Assembly: GCA_964034945.1 (NCBI GenBank)
Contig: OZ035960.1
Location: forward strand, 85,064,148 to 85,128,147
Reading direction: 5' to 3'
Length of the DNA: 64,000 nt
Source of the DNA: Chrysopilus asiliformis
Taxonomy: Eukaryota > Arthropoda > Insecta > Diptera > Rhagionidae
Program-made: the position numbers and the translations under genes
The notes under the pieces: generated by a model
Seen by the model: only the letters and a program-made list of their open reading frames with translations
Told to the model about the DNA's origin: nothing
Database searches by the model: none
Shown here: positions 40,201-52,200 of the stretch, in pieces
How the letters are laid out: the number at the start of each line of letters is the position of its first letter
Position numbering within the stretch: the first letter of the stretch is position 1

Positions 40201-43200
40201 TTAAAGTTTTAATGACTTTAATCGAAGTTAGATTTTAGCCTCCAAGGATTTTATAATAGTCCAGGGTTGTCTTATATATTCATAGTGCGATATTTGACAA
40301 TAATTTATGGAAAAAACATAATCTTGAATCCAAATAAATAATTTAGAGCCGCCATTTTCTTGTAGAAAATTTATAAAATGGATGTTTGTCTGTTCGGCTG
40401 TCTGTTTGAGATTACAAAATTCAAAAACTATTGGACCGATTTTTACGCGGTTTTTTGCAAAATGATCTGCGTTAGATTTTTAAAATTCGAAACGGAAGGT
40501 AACATTTTTTTCCAAAAGTTTTAAGGTTATTTACGGTTTTTTGGCATTCTAAAATTTATACAAAAAACTTTAAGCTGGCAACGTAGGGTCTGCTAGTATT
40601 ATATCGGGTCTTTCAATAAGGACATAACAATTTTGTATTTAAATAAAACACAGAATAATTGAGATATCGGGCTGAAATTTATTCCAGGTGTAGTGGACAT
40701 TTTACATTTAAGTATGAAATTCGATGTCGTTCATATGGCCACCGCGAGCACGTTTGCTGATTGATTCTTTGGAGCCAATTTTCCACACATATTGGCCGAA
40801 ACGTTGGCAATTTCGCGTTCGATATTGTTCCTGAGCTCCTCTAATGTTGTTGGCTTGTTGGTATAAACCAACGACTTAACATAACCCCATAAAAAGAAAT
40901 CCAACGGCGTTAAATCGCATGGGCGAGGTGGCCATTCGACCGGACCATTTCTCGAGATTACACGATTACCGAACTTCTCCTTGTATTTGTCGTTTTTTCG
41001 TCTCTAAAAATATTTTGGAAAATATTTCGATACCTTGATGTTTTTCAGCCAGAGCATAGGGGAAGATCCTTTAATGCCGAAGCAATGCTCAGGATGGCCA
41101 GAAAAACGAAAGGAAATGTCGGTTTTTGTTCTACTTGAATTTCTGCAGGTTCCGGGGGGAATCAGAGCTGGGCAAAATACTCAATACTCAAGTATCAGTA
41201 CCAGTATATGGTAATGATACTTTTAACCGCATTTCAGTATCAGTACAAAAAGTACTGGTACTGAGATTTCAGTACCAGTAAATTTTGTACTGGTATTGCT
41301 CTGACTGAGCAGTACAAAAATACTAACATCGGTACTGGTACTGAAACTCCAGTACCAGTGCTATGTACTTGAAAAAATTCCAGTACTTTCGCGAAAAATA
41401 CTTGAAAAAATTCCAGTACTTTTGCAAAAGTACTTGAAAAAACTCCAGTACTTTTGCAAAAGTACTTGAAAAAATTCCAGTACTTTTGCAAAAGTACTTG
41501 AAAAATTCCAGTACTTTTGCAAAAGTACTTGAAAAAGTATAAAAAGTACTGATACTGCAAAACTCAAAACCAGTACAAAAAGTACTGGTACTGCAAAAAC
41601 CAATACCAGTACAAAAAGTACTGGTACTGCAAAAAACCAGTACAAAAATACAAATATTGTAAAAAAACCAGTACCAGTACTTTTTGTACTTGGACTGGAT
41701 CCGTGCATCGATTACAAGTACTTCAAGTACTGGTACTGATCGTGCAGTACCAATACTTAAGGTATTGATACTGGTGGCAAGCCCAGTACAAGTATCTATG
41801 TACTGGTACTGCTCGTGTACTGCAGTATCAAATGTACTGAAGTATGCCCAGCTCTGGGGGGAATACATCGGATGGTAAATCATTCCACAGTCTTGTTGTT
41901 CGCGGAATGAAGGAACTCCTTAACTTTACTGTACGAAAACGCGGAGGCTCAAGGAAAAAGTCGTGCGCGCTGCACGAGAGGGTCTAGGGAAAATATACCG
42001 AGGAGGAAAAAGTTGGAAAATTTCGGTGGAACATTTCCCATGGAAATATCTATAGAATATGCTGAGTACCCCAACAGAGCGACTATGCTCGAGAGACGGT
42101 AATAAATCTGTCAAAGACTTGTCTCCAATCAATCGGATCGCACGTTTTTGAATTCGACCCAGCAGTTGCAGGACAATATTTGGGGCTCCAGCCCAAATGT
42201 GCGAATTGTACTCAAGTCTCGGTCGAATGCAGGTCTTGTAGATGCTGAGCACGTCGATTGGTGTGAAATATTTTTTGCAGCGTCCCAGGAAGCCTAGGCA
42301 CTGCGATGCTTCCTTTGCTATTTTAAAAATATGATCACTCCATTGGAGCTTCTCATTTATTTCGATGCCCAGCATTCTGATGTTTTTTAGAGTCAATTTT
42401 TCACATTTCATCGACAACAGCATGATTGGGTTTTAGATGCGTTGAATTCCACACGGTTGATTCTGCCCCAAGCCAGAGTTGTGTTTAAATCAGAATTCAA
42501 AGATCTAATTTGCTCACTGCGTTTCGATCGAACTGCAATGGCGTTCGATTCTGCAGGTGAGCTGAAATGGTAAGAGGCGTCAAGGGAGCTGTCATCAGCG
42601 AAACAGAAAAGCGGATTGAGAGTGAGAGACAGTAGATCATTGATAAATATTAGAAGCTAGAACTGAGCCTTGAGGGACACCAGAGTTAATTTAGAAAAAA
42701 TCAGACTTAAATCCGTCCAGTACAACCCGTATTGAACGATCAGAAAGGTAGCTGTAAATATCAATCCATTTGGAGATAGTGAAATGGTTTTTTTATAGCA
42801 GAAGTCGGAGCAAGGTAACGATGTGTAAGAATTCAGTAAATTTTCGCGCAGAAATTTGTGATTCATCTGGTATTCAGATTTTTCACTAATTTATTGGGTT
42901 CGCTCTCCTCTGATGCTCATGAAAATTTATTTTATGTGATAATATTTATTGTTATTTATAAACTACTTCATTCGGATTCCAAAAATCGAGAAAAAATAGT
43001 AGACAGTAGTTAAAGACCCTAGTTTTTAGATTTTTAAACAAACCCCTATACAAAAATACAAACCTCCACCTAGGTTTTCGCTTTTTATACATAAATTACC
43101 GTGCACTGATTCGGGGTGCTCAAAAATGATTTTTACTCTCAATTTTAGTATTCAAAAATTTAGAAGTTTTGATAAAATAGATATTAATTTTCTATAAATA

Positions 43201-46200
43201 GCAGTAAAAATCTGTTTACTAATATGTCTTTGAATAGTTGGAGATTAAGAAGAAAAGTAAATCAATAAGCGACAGAAAGCAAATAATTTAACGCTTATCA
43301 AATACCTCTAAGGATCCTTTAATAATATTCCTGTCGAATTATTATCTGAATCAAAATAGCAAAACTTAATGCTAATAAAATAACGAAAAGCCCACATCAT
43401 CTTCTTTTCTGTTACTAACGAGCACAGAAATCGTTCAACAAACATTAATACCGCCAATGACTTTGCTGGGTTTCTTTTAGCAATATCCTTTCGTGGAGAT
43501 TACAAATATAAAAAAAAATAACTGCTTAATATTTAGGTTTAATACATTCAACGAAGTATGGAGAGGGATAAAATACCCTCTAATCGAAAACAAATTAATT
43601 TCCGAGGTTATATGGGCATTGACATAGCTGGAAAAATAGCCAAGGATAAAATACGGAATTGTTTTTTCTAATCGCAACTTTGCGTGAGGTATTGGTAGAT
43701 TTAATGACGGGGCATATAACATATACCTTTGAATAGATATTTGTGAAATAGAGAAAAAAGAACATATTTAATTTCTGGCTATATTGGTTTCTTACTGATA
43801 TTTTCTTGGCTGTTATTTTAGTGCGCCCTCAACTTGTTTTATAAATAATGTATGGACTTTTGTTCGCATGGGGACGATAACATACATTTCAAGCCTTACG
43901 GCATATCAAATTCGTTTGAGACTTTTTATGTTTCATTTGGATATGTATATCATGTATGCTACAACCAAAAGTACTGTTTGATGCATGACCTTACCTTTGT
44001 ATATACACTAAAAGTAAAATATAGTTAACCATGGGGTGATTCCATGTCGAACGGACTAAAGACTCACGCTCGATCCCCCTACGAATCGAATAAATTTTTT
44101 TTCGCATATTCCTTATAGCCTCAAAGGATTTCCGACAAATTTTTTTTAGCGGGGTCTCTATTGGTTCGTCAGATAGAGACCGCTAAGTTGGGGACGGTCT
44201 AATCGCGTCGCGCAAAAAATGAAACAAAGTGGCAGCTTTGACAAGCCACAGCTGGTCAACGCAACATGCTAGAGACCTGAAATTTTACAGAGGACAACAC
44301 TCTACCTAAGTAACTCTGTAAAGTTTGGAATCTAACATGCATCTACTTGTTGTGTGCTAAATCAGCAAAGATTGAAAAAAATGTGACCGTTTTTAAAAAA
44401 AAATCGACTTGGAATTACTAGGACTGCTAAACCCAAAGCGGATTCAAATAATCTCTTTCTAGGTAGTAAGAGTGCATGCTATACAACTCACGCCTGAGAT
44501 TTGGGGTCTTGTAAGCAACTGGATGGCTAGACATATAGCTTCCCAAAATCACGTATTTTTAATTTTTACCCATTTTTGGCTATTTTTGGGAGCAAAAATT
44601 TTAAACTATATTATTATCTTTGATTTCGTTCTCCCCTTGTTTTTTTTCTTGGAAACTTGACTTTCCAACGGAACTTGCTATAGTAAAAAATACTCTAAAA
44701 GTGCACAAGATTTTTTTTTGGAGGTATTTGATATCAGAGTTATTTTTATGTAATTTGGCATCTCTGAATCCACTTCTAGTAATGGTTTGGCTGGCTCGGC
44801 TGTAGTTTTTGAGATTTGCTGGATGACCATTAATTTTGGTCATACCCAGATTTGAAAGTTCTCATTCTAGGGGTTGTGAGCGATCAAGGGGTTGGGAACG
44901 ATCAAAACTTTAATTAAGCAACGACGAGTATGCAAGCTAGTATGAAGTATAAAAATCATGAACAAGGTTAGCGCCGGGGAAGGTGAGGGAAGTTAAGGGA
45001 AAATCAACGTGACGGATTTTAAGGACAGCTCCTTATTGTTCTCTCTTCTAGTGAAACGCATGAAATATTGTTCACTCTTCCAGTGAAAACGACTTATTAT
45101 AAAATCATCCTTGAGAGTTTACATTGATACTAATGTATTTGTTTTTTATATGATTAAATAAATTTTTGTATAACTAACAACAGATTTCAACGTATAATAA
45201 TCTCTTTGATGTAAACCCAAGTTTTTCGACTACAAATGTAATTGCCGGTTTAAATTATTACAAATATGCATATAGCCCTTATCGGCCATTAATTGAGAGG
45301 TACGTCAAATTGGCAAAATAATTTTAAAGTGTTTCCCTCGGAAATGTAATCAGATATATTAATTCGATAAATTCACAAACATTAATTTTCCTAAACAATT
45401 TTCTCGTCTATTAGTTGGCTCCAGAGATTCAAGCAGCAGCAGTAGCGGCAGCAGCGGTAGCAGCAATAGTGGAAGTGGATCTGGAAGTTCGGGTGGCCAA
45501 ATCAAGTATCCGGTGATGGTATTTGTCCATGGCGAATCATATGAATGGAACAGCGGCAATCCATACGATGGATCCGTATTAGCCAGTTACGGCCAAATAC
45601 TGGTAGTAACAATTAATTATCGGCTTGGAATACTTGGTGAGGATAAATTGTGACATTTAGCTTTTAAGTATGTTTGGCTAGAGTTGCTTGTGACACAACC
45701 CAAAGATTAAACACCAATTAGGTTTGTGCTGCATATGACAAATTTGCATTTTAATGAGTACACTCTAATATATATTTGATATTCCTTATGGTGTGGCTCT
45801 TATGCTAGACTGGTCCTATTTTACTTAATTGATTTTTCATATTTTGGCATATTAAAAATTATCTGTCCGAGAATTACGTACGAATAAAACTCTTTAATCT
45901 GTAAGTACTAAGAATTTAGGTTCTCGACTGATTGTGAGTTGTAGTAAAAAATCTTAGCCGTGGCGTCTTAGAAACATTGATTTAAGATGTTATCCACCAT
46001 AACAAAAATCGCTCGTTAACTTTTCTTATGTTTTTTATACTTCTTCTTTGGCGATACAGCCGAATGCCGCTATTGTGTAGCGCCAGAGATCCGGGTCCTG
46101 TACAGATGTCCTCCAGCTTAGCATCTCAATTCTCTTTATCTCTCAATTCTCTTTATGTCGTCTTGCCATTTGAGGTTGGATCTCCGTCTTCACCTTGTTG

Positions 46201-49200
46201 TTAACAACCTAGACTTTCGAAGTAGACTTTCTAAGAAATGGGCTAAAAATCCCAGATACCGAATCTCATTTTCAAAATTTTTAGATCACTTGAACTTAAA
46301 CAAATTTAAAAACTCTCAGTAGAACCCCGATATAAATTAAGCTGTGAAAATACAATTGCGAATGACGAACCGCATCAAAAAAAAATATTCTATTTATTCC
46401 ATGAGTTTTGTTTTTTTACACAACTAAAACTCATGATCAAAAACTCACTCAGTGATTGAATGGACGAATAATTTCACTCTCTTTTAGACATTTCGGGGAA
46501 CATTGAATATTGCTATCACGTCCTCTGCTGTTGCTGGGTCGCAACAAAAAAACCTTACAAATGTTGTAATTCATCCATGGTTCGCAATCCATGTAGAAAC
46601 TGTAGGTGCGAAGCAGGGAAGAAATTGTTATGAAACCTCAATTGAGGAGGCCCAGGCTCTTTGAGAGCTCTAGCACCGTGGATGAATTGAATATTAAGTG
46701 ATATGGATTTAGGCACCTAGCGCTAGAACGGCCTAAGCCACATTTCGAAATCGCGAAATTTTTACCATTGTTAATCATACTATTGGCAAGTCTGCGTTTA
46801 TGGGATAAACGTTTTTGGATGCACAGCACATAAGAACATTAAAACATAAAGTTATAAAATTCATCCAAAAGTTTTTTTTTTCTTAACATTTGTATTAAAA
46901 TAACAGTGTGAATTCTCAAAACAAAATGTTTGTGGGTTAGGCCGTTCTAACGCCGAGCGCCTCAATTGTCATGGCGGCAATAGTGGCATTTAAAAAACTA
47001 AATAAGAACGAGAATGTAAAAATAACAAGGGGTAGCCGTCCAGTTGGAGGATTTGGATTGCGTGACTCACATTTGATGAAAAAATCTATATTAATTTAAA
47101 GGGAAGGTTGTAATTTATTGTAGTGAATTAATATAAAAAAATCTGAGTTTGTTTATATATATAATTCTTACGTTTTAACATTGGTTTGAACATAGTATTT
47201 AATTAAATTAACTCTAAAACTGTCTAAAATTCAGTGTTGGAGACTAGCCATGCAGTTCCTTAATTTTGTTCACAATACTTTAAAAGAAGAACCACATCCA
47301 GCGCTAAAGCGCGGTTTACACGGAGACAGTTACTGGAAACGAGTAGCTATAAAAACACGCGATTTGCAGTAATGTGAATCGCTTGCGTATGTGTGAGAAT
47401 TACTAGAAACTAGTAGAACGCCTTTCTACTTTTTTGGACAGTAGAAACTAATACAAGCATACGCAGCCGTATTCAGACAAGGCGGTTTTGTGCGTGTTGA
47501 TTTTTCCTCATTTCGTTTGCAGTTTTGCCGGGTGAAGTTATCAGTTGTTTAGCACACAACAACAAAATACACGAATTTAGAATTTTCTTTACTTTCTGAC
47601 TTTTAGCTGAACGCATTTTTAATGTTCTAAAGAAAACGCTACCATAATGTACAATGATAAGATATATTTTTTCGGGGAAATTTTCGGTTATATTTTCATG
47701 CAGCTGTCATTTTACTAGAAAGTTCTATTGGAAACGCGTAAACGAAGAAAACTACCACATTCACACTACTCGAGTCCAGCAACTCTCTTTGTTTAAACCG
47801 CGCTTAAGGCTCAGTGAATGACAGCAACGGAGACATGATTGAACATTTTACGACCCGACTTGCGCGACTAAAAAACGCGAGTTTTGTATATTTGAGATTC
47901 ATTTCAAAAACCTGTACATTTGCGCGCCTCAGGTCACTCCGCTTTTCAAGACATACTTCATAACTATTTAGCTTTTAAACTATAATATCGTTATAAGTGT
48001 AAATAACATGTTAACATATCTAACCATTTTGTCGGTTTCAATTTATTTAAATTATTTTATTATTAACCAGCTACCTTTAGCGGTCCCATTGGTATTATTT
48101 TAATTTCGAGGAACTAGATCAGGGGTCATCAAAGTAAATGTCGCTCCCTTTACAATCAAAATTTATTACCACTACAAATTAAAATACAGTTCAATGAAAC
48201 ATAACCTTCCACGGCAATGGCTTGACACGAACTGATTTAAAATGAAATGCGTCATGCTAATAATGCACCGATTGCAACTCAAAGCACGATTCGTCTTATT
48301 CCTGCGATCCGAAGCCGCAACACACAAGCATTACAACACACAATAAAAGGTCGATTATAGTGGCTACGCTGTTAAAGCCAATCTGTGTGATGAGCCAGCC
48401 GAGCAACTAGCTGATGATGCCTGAACCAGATCATGGATATTTGAAGTCTTCTGCTGCGACCTTTCATTTAATACTCATCACAGGGGATCTGCTGTCATGT
48501 AGTTTCTGCCCTTGAGGGAGCAAATTTATATCTTGGCTACAAAAAGAAAATATTCAGAACCGATCCTCTTAAAGAGGGTGCGATTTTACATTTGTTTCAA
48601 TGTTTTATAGTAAATCCAAAGAGAGAAAAAATAAAATAACGTTCACAAGTCCTTGTTTATTAAAATTTATTATTGTAATCCTTTCTATGAGACATGCTTA
48701 AAGACTAATTTCAATGCTCCCCAAAAAAATCTTCCACATCATTATTCAGAACTTTTTTTTTGTCAGTATTGAAAGAACTTTGATTGAAAGAGTGTAATTA
48801 TTTAAATTGATTTAGCAAAAAAAGCTCTTCAAGTGCCAAATTTTCAGAAACTAAAATGTTAAATGTGTCGATGGTCTTTGATGTATTTAATTGAATGTTC
48901 TTTTTTTCATCATCAATCAAAGGTTTTCTAAATGCCAACACGGATCGATATTCAAAGCTACCAGCCAATTATGGTCTAATGGATATAATAGCAGCATTGC
49001 ATTGGCTCAAGGAAAACATTGCAGCATTTGGCGGTGATCCACAGAGTATAACATTGGCTGGACATGGAACCGGTGCGGCTTGTGTTCATTTCCTTATATC
49101 TTCTAGTGCGGTACCGGAAGGTAATTTTATGACATATACAATATCTGCTATATTTTCTTCGTATACTTGTGAATGTTGGATTTTAATGTTAATGTGATAG

Positions 49201-52200
49201 AACTTGTCATTGAAAATTTAGAACTTGTCACTGGAAATTTATTATGGAAATTAATTTTTTTGGCTGAATTTTTGGATTCGAGAAGCAATTTTAAGGGTGC
49301 CTGAATTTACAGACGTACATTTCTCTAAAATAATCGAGATGTTAGATTCTACAAAGTTAATTAAAACGGAAATCGAATTTCATATTTACATATACCCGTA
49401 TGTTGCAACTAAATGGTATATTAACATTGTCTTACCGTTTGTAACGCCAAGATCCCGTCATCACACATAAAAATGAATTACACCAGTGTGTTTAGAATGA
49501 TAAAAAAATTGAATTTTGCATGTCCGTCCGTCTGTCCGTCCGTCCGTCCGTCCGTCCGTCCGTCCGTCCGTCCGTCTGTCCGTCCGTCTGTCCGTCCGTC
49601 TGTCCGTCTGTCCGTCCGTCTGTGGTGCGAATTGCGGGCGCTCGTATTGAGCTAGAGACTTGAAATTTTACACAGATTCGTTTTTCGTAAAATGCCAGAT
49701 TGGCAATTATAGCTTTTGTTATGTTTACTTTCTTATTTTTACATAAAAAATATTTCCCGAGCACTCCTGAGCATTATTACAAATATATCTTTCTCTCGGT
49801 CAGTCTGTTAGTCTGTGTACACGATTTCTCAAAAACTACTCGATCTAGAGCCATGAAGTCTTACAGGGACGGGACGTTCCTGTAAGTAAACAAAAGGCGG
49901 TTTTTAAAAATCCCAATTGCATTTTTCGATATTTATTCTTCTGTATGACAAAAGTAGTCTTCTGGATGCTAAAAGTTGGAGGTAATGAAATTTTCTAGAC
50001 TTTTATCTTTTACTGGTTTCGTGGTCAATTTTCTTTAGTGATTAAGACAACACTAGAAGAAAATACAACACGCATAATTCCAGGATAAAAGTTTAGTTTC
50101 CAGAGCGCTGCGATAAAATGCTTCAAGCCCTGACTATCACGGCCATTCCGGGATATAGGGCCACCATAACTATAAAAGAAAAACAGTTTTTTTTTAAATT
50201 TATTTTATGCCAGGAGCTTAGGCAAATTGCCTCTAATGCCGAAGCACAGCTCAAATTATAGTTTTTGATTCAACTACATGCCTTATTTTTCTCAGTGTAT
50301 GTACATATTTAAGGTGAGGTTTGCCGACAAATCATATGGTGCTTGTCTGTGGGTTTGAAAGCAAATTCAGGTCTTGTCCTGCCAAAATATCTCTCTCGCG
50401 CCAATATTCTTCAGTTTTGCATTTAATTAAATTAGAGTAAAATTACCATTGAGGCATTATTTCGGTTATTTATTCCTCATATCTCATACAAATCAATTAA
50501 GGTATTAGCCATGAGTGTTACTTGGGAATATCCCGCATAAAGTTCTAGCACTTTTGATGATTGGAATAATGCCGAAATGAGTATCTATCCTTTCTTTGCT
50601 TTGTACTGAAATATATACCTACGTGTACAAATATTTTTTTTTCTTTGAATATATTTATATGTGTTTTATGTAGGTTTGCTGTTCAATCGAGCGATCCTAA
50701 TGTCTGGTTCCGGCCTAGCCCCGTGGTCTCTAGTTGGCAATCCATCAAAGTATGCTGCAATAATATCGCATCATGTTAATTGCTCACCTGATCTACCTCA
50801 TTCCCATCTTATGAAATGTTTACGTGATAAATCATTAGATCAATTGCTATCGGTACCGATAAGGCAGCCAGAATTTGGTTATGCATTTGGTCCCAGTATT
50901 GATGGGGTCGTCATAGATGTTGGTGAAATGCTAATAACATCAGCTACTGATACGGGTAATTATGATTATGGTATACCAACACCGAAAAGCTTACAACATC
51001 AACCGAATACATTAAATTTAATTAATTCAGTTCTAATGAGGAAGAGTGCCATTAACAAGTTATCAAGGTATGTTTTATAATATATCGAATTTTACTCATC
51101 TATACATACAAATACATATATATGTATATAATAATCATTTCCTTAGGGCCATTCAAACATATAATGTATATTTTCATACTTATTTTTTGTTTTTGTTTAT
51201 TATTCACCATTTAACTGTATGTAACCTTTGATCTTATTCTATTGATGAATTTTCACTTGAAATATATTTCCTTTTGTATTTTCACCCCATTAAGGTATGA
51301 TCTAATGGCTGGTGTAACACGAGCCGAAGCATTTTTTTCATTTAACTCGGAAGATGTACAATATGGCATTGAAGCGGATCGTCGTTCAAAGATTTTGAAG
51401 AGTTACGTACGAAATACATACACGTATCATCTTAACGAGATATTTGCCACTATTGTTAATGAGTACACCGATTGGGAGAGGCCCATTCAACACCCTATTA
51501 ATATAAGGTAAGAGAAAATTACATTTGAAGTGGTTTTTCAACTTTGTGTAATTGAACAAAGTACTACGTGTGGGACTTTATAATGCATAAGAAATTATCA
51601 ATAAATAAATTCATACAATCTAGATACAAACCGATATATAATATAGCTTGTCGTTTTCAGAACCTTCTAGCATATTTAGTTTTGTGCAAGTAAAATAATC
51701 TCTTATGTTTATGTACACAGATTTTTTTTTATTGAACGAGAGTATTCCAGAATTACATACATATAGAATTTTCTAATAGGGGCTTTAAAGAGTCTTTGAG
51801 TTGTAATTTCGTGAGTATTTTTGAAAAAAAACGCCCTCTATCATTGTTTGTAATAGCATTTTTTGGTGTGCTCTTGTAGATCTGCTAAAGTACACAAAAT
51901 CACCAACATAAATCTATTTTGATGGTTCCAATTAAAATCTTTTTGAAGTTTCCGAACCACAGAATTTTATGAGTGCCTGCCCAAGGAGCACAAAGTCCTA
52001 AGAAAATTCTCACGACCGCTTGAAGACGTCGTCAATATTACTTTTCAGTTGCAAAGACTCTCTCCGGTCGTAAAACTGTCTGGTGGACTACAAAACAACT
52101 GGTTGTTGCGTAGTCGTAATTTGCATTATTTCGTAGGCCTAACGACTTATTACGCAACCATCGGACTACTTTTCAGGCCAGGAGGTCGTCAATCCAACCT

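Larger units (their letters stand above)
6557..45414 (+). other. neuroligin intron 2, 38.9 kb
   Basis: Begins GTAAGT, ends TTAG, phase 1 on both sides. It hosts the LTR retrotransposon (11511-22390) and at least fifteen smaller elements listed separately. Stretches in which I can name nothing are 6557-7949, 8179-8709, 10211-10600, 22395-23283, 23590-25550, 34240-36689, 39143-40370 and 42871-45414. They are AT-rich, with short frames lacking family motifs. The stretch 35150-35800 has faint, stop-broken coding texture on the + strand that I could not assign. Confidence 0.85.
45637..48922 (+). other. neuroligin intron 3
   Basis: 3286 bp, GTGAGG to AAAG. It contains two probable MITEs (46710-46964, 47305-47806). 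The stretches 45640-46700 and 47810-48900 show no gene. A possible hAT-type start CAGGGGTCATCAAAG at 48120 has no confirmed partner. Confidence 0.8.
49121..50673 (+). other. neuroligin intron 4
   Basis: 1553 bp. It holds the GTCY interspersed repeat (49380-49870) with its long microsatellite, and near 50200 a short piece related to the LINE 3' end. 50270-50673 has nothing recognisable. Confidence 0.8.

Noticed and set aside
41375..41540. Regular short repeats that might suggest a CRISPR array
   Set aside because: Units are contiguous with no unique spacers, lie inside a TIR element, and the genome is eukaryotic.
41240..41883. Several long minus-strand frames (106, 186, 115 codons)
   Set aside because: They are translations of the GTACTGGTACTG and 31-bp repeats of a MITE, present in all frames.
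48120..48560. CAGGGGTCATCAAAG as the left end of another hAT element
   Set aside because: No inverted partner or duplication was found downstream.
49473..49764. Open frames on both strands across the GTCC array
   Set aside because: Low-complexity tetranucleotide repeat, no start context or homology.
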